Assembly: GCA_026388615.1 (NCBI GenBank)
Contig: JAPLJL010000292.1
Span: 1-10,042, forward strand
Direction: 5' to 3'
Origin: Pseudomonadota bacterium
GTDB lineage: Bacteria; Desulfobacterota; JAPLJL01
DNA length: 10,042 nt
The position numbers and the translations under genes are program-made. The notes beneath the pieces were generated by a model. The model was not told the DNA's origin and did no database searches. It saw nothing but the letters and a program-made list of their open reading frames with translations. Below are positions 5,651-10,042 of the stretch, one piece after another. The first letter of the stretch is position 1. Each line of letters starts with the position of its first letter.

Positions 5651-5685
5651 TTCCGCAATCCGAAATCCGCATTCCGAATTCAAAA
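5651..5685 (+). repeat. Heptamer array, consensus [AT]TCCG[CA]A
   Basis: There are five units in exact 7-base steps at 5651, 5658, 5665, 5672 and 5679. The first four alternate TTCCGCA, ATCCGAA, ATCCGCA, TTCCGAA, and the fifth is degenerate. It ends just beyond the 3' end of the minus-strand SDR gene. Confidence 0.8.
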
Positions 5686-5690
5686 CGAAT

Positions 5691-6524
5691 CTAATTTTTC
5701 ACGCTCAGGAGGAGCCGCGTGATCCTCTTCATGATGTAATGGTAGAGGGGAAAACAATAGCGCCGGCAGAACAGAACAACCTTGATGTCAAACGAGGTGA
5801 TCACCAGGAATTTCTCTTTTTCCACCGCCTTCAGGATGAGCGCCGCCACCCGCTCGGGGGAAACGGCCCGCCCCGAGAACTTCTCCTTGAGCTCCTTCAC
5901 CCGGGGATTTCCCGGATCCACCCCCAGGATCTCCACCGTATTCTTGAGCGGCGTCTCCACCGCCCCGGGGCAAACCACCGTCACCCCGATCGAGTGATGC
6001 GCGAGATCGTAGCGAAGCACCTCGGAGAGCCCGTAGATCCCGAACTTGGCGGTCGCGTAGGCCGCGTGCAGGGGCGCGCCGAAGAGCCCCGAAGCCGAGG
6101 AAATGTTGACCACGTGGCCCCGCCCGGCCCGGATCATCCCCGGGAGGAAGCTCTCGATCCCGTGGATTGGCCCCCAGAGGTTCACCTTGATGATTTTCTG
6201 CCAGTGGGCGTGGGTCGTGTCATCCACCAAAGCGTAGAGGGCAATCCCGGCGTTGTTCATGATGATATCCATCGGCCCCGCTTCCCGCTCCACCTGGTCA
6301 GCGAAACCTTTCACCGCCTCGTAATCCGAGATGTCGAAGGCACTCGCCCGGCCGACCGTCCCGCCCGAGTTCTCGATCAGCCCCGCGGTCTCCTCCAGCC
6401 CTTTCTTATTAATATCGGTCAGAAACAACCGGCAACCCCGGCGGGCAAAGGCCAGCGCGGTGGACCGCCCGATCCCGGAGGCGGCCCCGGTGATAAAAAC
6501 CTTTAACCCCGGCTCGATCTTCAT
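5691..6524 (-). CDS. SDR-family NAD(P)-dependent oxidoreductase
   Basis: This is a classical short-chain dehydrogenase of 277 residues; its substrate cannot be read from sequence. The Rossmann motif is TGAASGIG (12-19). Asp37 at the end of strand 2 suggests NAD(H) preference. NNAG is at 90-93, Asn115 follows, and the catalytic triad is Ser143, Tyr156 and Lys160 with the classical spacing (S-x12-Y-x3-K). PGAVETPL (186-193) follows. The C-terminal 35 residues are basic and hydrophobic (CRRYCFPLYHYIMKRITR), which suggests peripheral membrane contact as in some lipid-acting SDRs. I chose the ATG at 6524 because GGGAGGG (6532-6538 on the opposite reading) lies 7 bases upstream and TGAASGIG then falls at the normal distance. 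An open frame to 6623 adds 33 atypical residues. The gene is divergent from the SRPBCC gene and convergent with cdsA. Confidence 0.92.
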   Translation of the reverse strand: MKIEPGLKVFITGAASGIGRSTALAFARRGCRLFLTDINKKGLEETAGLIENSGGTVGRASAFDISDYEAVKGFADQVEREAGPMDIIMNNAGIALYALVDDTTHAHWQKIIKVNLWGPIHGIESFLPGMIRAGRGHVVNISSASGLFGAPLHAAYATAKFGIYGLSEVLRYDLAHHSIGVTVVCPGAVETPLKNTVEILGVDPGNPRVKELKEKFSGRAVSPERVAALILKAVEKEKFLVITSFDIKVVLFCRRYCFPLYHYIMKRITRLLLSVKN

Positions 6525-6531
6525 TGGTTTT

Positions 6532-6538
6532 CCCTCCC
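6532..6538 (-). promoter_or_regulatory. Shine-Dalgarno GGGAGGG for the SDR gene
   Basis: Read on the minus strand, GGGAGGG lies 7 bases before the ATG at 6524. It decides that start over the longer open frame. Confidence 0.7.
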
Positions 6539-6730
6539 GGTTTTTTCGAAAAATCCTTTCCTTTGATTTTATCACAGCTGTCCGGAAGCAATGCCATGCG
6601 GAAAAAATCCGTGCTTTTTCCAAAGATTGTTATAAGCTAAAAAGACTTGAATTGGGGAAACGGGGGAGGGAAAGAGTGAGGGTGAAAAATCCGGTTTTGA
6701 TAGCTACCATGTAAGATTATATTGATTAAG

Positions 6731-7393
6731 ATGAAATCCTATGCCTATTCATGTTTTCTGATTGGATTGATTCTCCTTTCCGGGGCGGGGCTTGCCCGGG
6801 CGGAAGATTCCGCACCCGGCTCCTTTACCTCGCCGATCCTCACACAATTCTCCCCGGCCAACACGAAGAAGCTCCTCGCCGGAGAGGCCGTCTTTGAGCC
6901 GGTGATCACCAAAAGGCTGGACGGAAAAGATGAGGGGCACGGGCGGGGCGCGGTGCTCATCCACCGGCCCGTGGAGGAATGCTTCCGGATCTTCCTCGAT
7001 TTAGATCAGCAATATCTTTATTTCCCGAAAATGACGGTAAGCCGGGTGCTCGAGCGGAAAGGCAACCGGGTGCGGATGTACAAGGAACTCGATTTCCTGG
7101 TTGCCGTTGTCAAATATACGTTGATTGTCACCATCGTCCCGGAGGATCACCGGGTCGACTTCATCACCGACCCAACGGGGAAAAACAGCTATAAACTTTC
7201 CGCCGGCTTTTTCCGTTTTGAAAAGGTGGACGAAAAAACCACTCTTTTATTCTACGAGATGACCCGGTTGGAAATGGGGTTCAAGGTCCCCGGTTTTATC
7301 AAGACTTATCTGTCCTCCCGTGATCTGCCCAAAATCGTCCTGAACATCAAGAAAAGGATCGAGTCCGGCGGGACTTGGGTAAAAGGCCAATAG
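6731..7393 (+). CDS. Exported START/SRPBCC-like protein
   Basis: The 220-residue product begins with a clear Sec signal peptide: MK, a hydrophobic core at about 8-20, and cleavage after ARA at residue 24. The mature protein is therefore probably periplasmic. The body looks like the helix-grip (START/polyketide-cyclase, SRPBCC) fold, which binds lipids or other hydrophobic ligands. Landmarks are RGAVLIHRPVEECFRIFLDLDQQYLYFPKM (72-101), an antiparallel strand set VSRVLERKGNRVRMYKEL, and the strand TTLLFYEMTRLEMG (170-183). A C-terminal amphipathic helix (about 197-212) closes the domain. The ATG at 6731 is preferred to a TTG at 6722 because it gives a normal signal peptide; its ribosome binding site is weak. 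The divergent SDR may act on a related lipid substrate, which is inference. The family call is by pattern only. Confidence 0.75.
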   Translation: MKSYAYSCFLIGLILLSGAGLARAEDSAPGSFTSPILTQFSPANTKKLLAGEAVFEPVITKRLDGKDEGHGRGAVLIHRPVEECFRIFLDLDQQYLYFPKMTVSRVLERKGNRVRMYKELDFLVAVVKYTLIVTIVPEDHRVDFITDPTGKNSYKLSAGFFRFEKVDEKTTLLFYEMTRLEMGFKVPGFIKTYLSSRDLPKIVLNIKKRIESGGTWVKGQ

Positions 7394-7397
7394 GAGA

Positions 7398-7415
7398 AGC
7401 CGGGAGTTGCCGGCT
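7398..7415. other. Small inverted repeat after the SRPBCC gene
   Basis: AGCCGG (7398-7403) and CCGGCT (7410-7415) form a 6-base stem 5 bases past the stop codon, with a GAGTTG loop. No T-run follows, so it is a weak terminator candidate at best. The rest of 7416-7528 holds CTGCGAG twice (7433-7439, 7442-7448) and no gene. Confidence 0.4.
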
Positions 7416-7528
7416 ATCGGTTCCTGCTGGCCGCCTGCGAGCTCTGCGAGCCCGAAGGCCTGTTCGACGTAGTCTTGGCGTAGTCGGAAGCTAACCGGGC
7501 GAAGTCTGGGCTGTTATCTGATATCCGC

Positions 7529-8062
7529 TTATTCTCCCCTCAGGCCTGTAAGCCTACGGGCTGGAAGCGGGGCCGGAGGCTGCTTACTGCTTTCTTTCTT
7601 AGGCTTCGCCCAGGGACTGTTCAGATTTCTCTTGATCCATCCGTTATTGGCTTTGGATTTCACGTCGGCGTCCTTGATATAAGGCTTGATGTCGAGCAGG
7701 GGTGTCCCGTCCAGGAGATCAAGCCCGGTGGTAAATATTTCGTTTCCCCTGATCTTCTTTACCCGGGTGATGGTCAGCCCAATCGGGTTAGGGCGCTGGG
7801 GCGAACGGCTGGCGAAAACCCCCACCTCTTTCCCCTTAGCCCAGGGGGGACTGACTCGGAGGGGATATTTCTTTCCCGATTTGTGCAGGTAAGCAATCAC
7901 GTAGATATATTTAAACTGCTTAAGCTGATCCAGCCCTCCGGCATATTCGGGATCGAGCACCAGCCGGAAATCCCCCTTATCGCTCTCCCGTCCGTGGTGG
8001 GGAGCTTTTTCCTTATATGGCGACATTACATGCCCGATCGGTTTAAAGACAGCTTTTTTCAT
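7529..8062 (-). CDS. TrmO/TsaA-family protein (tRNA t6A37 methyltransferase-like)
   Basis: E. coli TrmO (YaeB) uses S-adenosylmethionine to N6-methylate t6A37 in some tRNAs, and this protein belongs to the same TsaA-domain family. The 177-residue product shows PIGHVMSPYKEK (8-19), the family hallmark GVFASRSPQRPNPIGLT (81-97), and DGTPLLDIKPYI (118-129). The start is the ATG at 8062, because AAGGGGG (8068-8074, opposite reading) lies 5 bases upstream; an ATG 18 bases earlier has no such site. It is shorter than the 235-residue E. coli protein and lacks its C-terminal domain, so the exact substrate is uncertain. The last residues (P162-G173) are encoded by an intergenic repeat identical to 5561-5598, giving an odd proline-rich tail. 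It is convergent with the SRPBCC gene. Confidence 0.85.
   Translation of the reverse strand: MKKAVFKPIGHVMSPYKEKAPHHGRESDKGDFRLVLDPEYAGGLDQLKQFKYIYVIAYLHKSGKKYPLRVSPPWAKGKEVGVFASRSPQRPNPIGLTITRVKKIRGNEIFTTGLDLLDGTPLLDIKPYIKDADVKSKANNGWIKRNLNSPWAKPKKESSKQPPAPLPARRLTGLRGE
7543..7580. repeat. 38-base repeat copy inside the TrmO-like 3' end
   Basis: These 38 bases are identical to 5561-5598, about 2 kb away in the same orientation. The similarity continues loosely to the left (CCCTC). This copy lies in the coding region and supplies the terminal codons of the minus-strand gene. Confidence 0.85.
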
Positions 8063-8067
8063 AATTT

Positions 8068-8074
8068 CCCCCTT
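8068..8074 (-). promoter_or_regulatory. Shine-Dalgarno AAGGGGG for the TrmO-like gene
   Basis: On the minus strand AAGGGGG lies 5 bases before the ATG at 8062. It sits inside the codons that a start at 8080 would use, so 8062 is the better start. Confidence 0.65.
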
Positions 8075-8174
8075 GATCATTATTTGACCCTATTCATTTT
8101 AACACCCTGCTTCTCACATTAACTTATCAGGTATACAATAAGCACTGATGGTTCAGCAATAAATTTCAAAACAA

Positions 8175-8714
8175 TTGGCAAAAATCCTACTCCTTACAAT
8201 TCTGCTGATCTCCTCGCCCCCTAAATTCCAGGTTTCCGGGGCAATATCTTTCACTGGAACAAAACTCGATCATTATCATGAATCTCCTATTGGGGGTGTG
8301 GGAGAAACTTATAAAATATTTCTGGATTTCTGGTTGAAGAATTATTTTGCTCTTGGTATTGAATCAGGATACCAACATCTGGGAAAATCCGGACATACCG
8401 AAGAGTTCAGGCAGAGTAATTTTTATTTTTCACCATATATTAAAGCCGGCCTCCCCATCACTGAAAAATATAAGTTTTTTTCATTCTTTGGTATTGGGTA
8501 CCATAAAATTTGCTACACTCCATGGTCTGAAATAGAATCATCAAATCGATTATTTAACTTTGGCCTAGGCTTAAACAGGTCGTTCGGGATAATCCAAACC
8601 GGAATAATGTTGGACGAGAAAATCCTCGGAGAGGATTATATTCCCTTTGGCGACGGTTACCATGGAAAGTATCATTATGGTTCATTATCAATCTATGTTG
8701 GAATAGGGATATGA
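8175..8714 (+). CDS. Predicted small outer-membrane beta-barrel protein
   Basis: I recognise no named family. The 179-residue product begins with a hydrophobic stretch (ILLLTILLISS, 4-14) consistent with a signal peptide. The rest alternates polar and hydrophobic/aromatic residues in about eight strands (near 20-27, 44-53, 57-67, 82-92, 101-110, 126-136, 138-146, 168-178), separated by short turns. It is rich in Tyr, Phe and Gly, as expected for an OmpX-sized barrel. The start is a TTG at 8175: the in-frame ATG at 8148 is cut off by a TAA at 8160-8162, and no strong Shine-Dalgarno is seen. Base composition is visibly AT-richer than the flanking genes. Its stop overlaps the next gene's start (ATGA at 8711-8714), so the two form a coupled pair. 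Confidence 0.65.
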   Translation: MAKILLLTILLISSPPKFQVSGAISFTGTKLDHYHESPIGGVGETYKIFLDFWLKNYFALGIESGYQHLGKSGHTEEFRQSNFYFSPYIKAGLPITEKYKFFSFFGIGYHKICYTPWSEIESSNRLFNFGLGLNRSFGIIQTGIMLDEKILGEDYIPFGDGYHGKYHYGSLSIYVGIGI

Positions 8715-9205
8715 ATTATTTCAAATCCATAATAGTGTTCTTGCTCTTGGCTCTTCCCAATAGCCTGTTCGCCCAGGAAAATAAATCACTTGGCATGGTA
8801 ATCGGTGGCGCTGTCGTAGCTCCGCTGGTAATAGCAATTCCGGCTTCGGTGGGCTGGGGCACCGACGGCATGCGCCTGGGCGCATTCGCGATCGGGACAA
8901 TTCCGATGGCAAGTCACGCTTATTTGGGAGATAACCATGATGGATTGTCATTCGCTGTATTCAAAATCCTTGCGAACGTATTTGTTTTTTTGAGTCTCTC
9001 GGAATATGACACAAATGATGATAATTATTTAATTACCGGAATATTGGGTTGTTCTTTATTGACAGGAATTTATACCTATGAACTGATCGATTTGGTGAAA
9101 AAGACGAACCAAATCAACAAAAAAGCCGACGAGAATATTCTCTTGAGCCTTTATTTCGGATTTCATCGGGAAAAATCCAGCCTGGGAGCGACCCTGCGGT
9201 TTTAA
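8711..9205 (+). CDS. Exported protein of unknown function, coupled to the barrel gene
   Basis: The 164-residue product starts with a textbook signal peptide (MNYFKS, hydrophobic 7-16, cleavage after LFA at about 21). The mature part has three long hydrophobic stretches (about 28-47, 79-97, 106-127) separated by acidic or polar loops (HDG at 76-78, DTNDDN at 100-105). Then comes a charged linker (KKTNQINKKADEN) and a C-terminal strand-like LLSLYFGFHR followed by LGATLRF. The terminal phenylalanine and final strand resemble outer-membrane protein C-termini, but the glycine-rich hydrophobic stretches look more like transmembrane helices, so topology is unclear. The ATG overlaps the preceding stop by ATGA, implying translational coupling. 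It shares the low-GC character of its partner except for a more GC-rich patch at about 8800-8900. I recognise no family. Confidence 0.6.
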   Translation: MNYFKSIIVFLLLALPNSLFAQENKSLGMVIGGAVVAPLVIAIPASVGWGTDGMRLGAFAIGTIPMASHAYLGDNHDGLSFAVFKILANVFVFLSLSEYDTNDDNYLITGILGCSLLTGIYTYELIDLVKKTNQINKKADENILLSLYFGFHREKSSLGATLRF

Positions 9206-9259
9206 TTGCTTTTTATACAAAATGAGAATTTATCAGGATAATTTATTGTTGGAATTCTG

Positions 9260-9289
9260 TTGACACGCTTCACGCCGGCAAGATACAAT
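9260..9289 (+). promoter_or_regulatory. Sigma70-type promoter
   Basis: A perfect -35 box TTGACA (9260-9265) and a -10 box TACAAT (9284-9289, five of six consensus bases) are separated by 18 bases. Transcription would start near 9296, about 28 bases before the zinc-finger-like gene. This is the best promoter match I found in the window. Confidence 0.7.
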
Positions 9290-9304
9290 TCACTCTCGAC
9301 TTTC

Positions 9305-9317
9305 CTCCTGAAAGGAG
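9305..9317 (+). promoter_or_regulatory. Hairpin covering the Shine-Dalgarno site
   Basis: CTCCT (9305-9309) is the exact complement of AGGAG (9313-9317), with a GAA loop. The AGGAG is the ribosome binding site 6 bases before the ATG at 9324. The short stem could mask it in the nascent leader; stability is modest. Confidence 0.45.
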
Positions 9318-9323
9318 CAATCT

Positions 9324-9659
9324 ATGACCCAAAAGTATAAAACCAACCCGCTCAAATCCGGCCACCCCATGGCCAAGGCCTTAGCCGATCTGATCAAGCA
9401 TCAGGTCGACGCCATGATCACCATGCAGAGCGTGCGGACATTCGAGAACTTTACCGCGATAAAAGATTCCCTGCACAACCTCGACCAGCGCCTGGCCGAA
9501 TTAACGCCGCGCTCAGCCGAAGAAACCCAGTCCCTCCAGAGGGGGAAAAGGCTAATAATCCGTAAAGACTGCCGCGTCCCTGGTTGCTGGAAACCGGCCA
9601 AGTCCCGGGGCCTGTGCGGAACCCATTACCAGGCCGCCAGAAGGAAAGGGAAGTTGTAA
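9324..9659 (+). CDS. Small protein with C-terminal CCCH zinc-finger-like motif
   Basis: I do not recognise a named gene. The 111-residue product has a mainly helical N-terminal part (about 16-60, heptad-like around ENFTAIKDSLHNLDQRLAEL, possibly a coiled coil). A basic linker (QRGKRLIIRKD) follows. The C-terminus, CRVPGCWKPAKSRGLCGTHY (83-102), has putative zinc ligands Cys83, Cys88, Cys98 and His101 (C-x4-C-x9-C-x2-H), then a basic tail ARRKGKL. Similar GLCxxHY ends occur in small bacterial and phage proteins. The combination of a basic finger and helices suggests nucleic-acid binding and oligomerisation, which is inference. The start is fixed by AAGGAG just upstream, and a good promoter lies at 9260-9289. 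It is single-gene, convergent with tpiA, and back to GC-rich composition. Confidence 0.75.
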   Translation: MTQKYKTNPLKSGHPMAKALADLIKHQVDAMITMQSVRTFENFTAIKDSLHNLDQRLAELTPRSAEETQSLQRGKRLIIRKDCRVPGCWKPAKSRGLCGTHYQAARRKGKL

Positions 9660-9683
9660 ATTTAATTCGATTTAAATTACGCC

Positions 9684-9815
9684 AATCTCCCTTTGCCCCT
9701 CTTTGAAAAAAGAGGGGTAACTTTATCCCCCTTTTTCAAAGCCTGCCCGCCTTGCCCGAGGCTCGGCCAGGGAGCCGACGGCTCGTGTCGGCCAGGGGGG
9801 GACGGAAGGGGGATT
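9684..9815. repeat. Intergenic repeat element with imperfect inverted ends
   Basis: The ends are AATCTCCCTT (9684-9693) and AAGGGGGATT (9806-9815), which match as inverted repeats at 9 of 10 positions. Inside are a perfect hairpin CCCCTCTTT-GAAA-AAAGAGGGG (9696-9717), a CCCCCTTTTTCAAAG stretch, and a GC-rich core. The core includes GCTCGTGTCGGCCAGGG (9781-9797), whose exact complement also lies in the 1370-1496 repeat. No transposase is encoded. An apparent open frame across it is repeat-derived. Confidence 0.65.
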
Positions 9816-9821
9816 TTCCAG

Positions 9822-9866
9822 AAGAAAAAAGCCGCTCCGGCAATGAGCCCGGGCGGCTTTTTTCTT
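9822..9866. terminator. Strong bidirectional intrinsic terminator
   Basis: AAGAAAAAAGCCGC (9822-9835) pairs perfectly with GCGGCTTTTTTCTT (9853-9866). Inside it CCGG (9837-9840) pairs with CCGG (9849-9852), giving an 18-base-pair stem with one bulged T and an 8-base loop. There is a T-run after the stem on the + strand, and likewise on the - strand. It can therefore end both the zinc-finger-like gene and the convergent tpiA. Confidence 0.85.
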
Positions 9867-9888
9867 GCGCGAGATTTCTTTGTAGTCT

Positions 9889-9910
9889 GCCGATTAATCG
9901 GCGGTTTTTT
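9889..9910 (+). terminator. Possible second terminator on the + strand
   Basis: A perfect 14-base palindrome GCCGATTAATCGGC (9889-9902) is followed by GGTTTTTT. The stem is only 5 base pairs with a TTAA loop, so it is weaker than the one just upstream. Confidence 0.45.
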
Positions 9911-9973
9911 CAAATAGCCCCATAAATCGGGCAACTACCAGAAGATTGAAAATATCAACTGCATTTTTAGAAA

Positions 9974-10042
9974 TTACTCTTTAAAGCGAATAATCCCGGA
10001 GAAGGAATCGGCCTTGAGGGCGGCCCCCCCGACCAGAGCCCC
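9974..10042 (-). CDS. tpiA: Triosephosphate isomerase, C-terminal end (5' part outside window)
   Basis: Read on the minus strand, the last 69 bases give 22 residues and a TAA (9974-9976): GALVGGAALKADSFSGIIRF then KE. GALVGGA-L-KA--F--I is the conserved C-terminus of triosephosphate isomerase, whose GG backbone binds the substrate phosphate. The enzyme interconverts dihydroxyacetone phosphate and glyceraldehyde 3-phosphate in glycolysis. The fragment is too short for most gene finders, but the motif is specific. Downstream of the stop (lower coordinates) there is no secG, which often follows tpiA; the strong terminator at 9822-9866 comes first. Confidence 0.88.
   Translation of the reverse strand, partial: GALVGGAALKADSFSGIIRFKE

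Noticed and set aside
5739..6506. 255-residue + strand open frame opposite the SDR gene
   Set aside because: It is antisense to a clear SDR with an intact fold and catalytic residues, and its His/Pro/Arg-rich composition is typical of a shadow frame.
6525..6623. N-terminal extension of the SDR protein
   Set aside because: The extra 33 residues are atypical, and a good ribosome binding site lies directly before the internal ATG at 6524.
7394..7528. tRNA or small RNA gene in the spacer after the SRPBCC gene
   Set aside because: GGTTCCTGC vaguely recalls a T-loop, but no cloverleaf arms or CCA-end pairing could be built.
8124..9237. TTATCAGG at 8124-8131 and 9230-9237 as a target-site duplication around the low-GC pair
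   Set aside because: Only eight bases match in AT-rich sequence, there are no inverted ends, and no integrase or transposase is present; chance is likely.
9693..9917. 74- and 85-residue open frames over the repeat and terminator
   Set aside because: Both run through the inverted-ended repeat and the terminator stem, so they are by-products of repeat sequence.

Overview
The window reads as chromosomal DNA of a Gram-negative, GC-rich bacterium. Evidence for this is the Sec signal peptides, a predicted outer-membrane beta-barrel, a fused RibBA, and the ribH-nusB linkage. The dense short intergenic repeats resemble those I associate with Desulfobacterota (deltaproteobacterial) and related environmental genomes. 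That phylum-level guess is inference; no 16S or marker alignment was possible.

Region 1 (1-4452, all +) is the riboflavin/lumazine block. It holds the 3' end of ribD, then ribE (riboflavin synthase), ribBA (DHBP synthase fused to GTP cyclohydrolase II), ribH (lumazine synthase), nusB (antitermination factor), and a short protein that looks like only the N-terminal domain of M17 leucyl aminopeptidases. Together RibBA, RibD, RibH and RibE supply almost the whole route from GTP and ribulose-5-phosphate to riboflavin. The block is packed tightly from ribH onward (3-base gap, then a 32-base overlap). The ribD-ribE, ribE-ribBA and ribBA-ribH junctions, by contrast, carry spacers of 200-300 bases filled with repeats. 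No FMN riboswitch is visible.

Region 2 (4453-5690) holds cdsA (CDP-diacylglycerol synthase), flanked on both sides by repeat-filled spacers. Region 3 (5691-8062) holds a minus-strand short-chain dehydrogenase, a divergent exported START/SRPBCC-like protein, and a convergent minus-strand TrmO/TsaA-family protein. The TrmO C-terminal tail is encoded by an intergenic repeat.

Region 4 (about 8081-9320) is visibly AT-richer. It holds two overlapping genes for exported proteins, one a predicted 8-stranded outer-membrane barrel and the other unknown. They look like an accessory cassette. Region 5 (9260-10042) holds a good sigma70-type promoter, a 111-residue protein with a CCCH zinc-finger-like end, a repeat element, a strong bidirectional terminator, and the last 22 codons of a minus-strand tpiA.

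The least ordinary signal is in the spacers, not the genes. Nearly every spacer in the left half contains degenerate tandem arrays with an exact 7-base step (one has a 9-base step). The consensus word differs at each site, and in several spacers it also occurs in inverted orientation.
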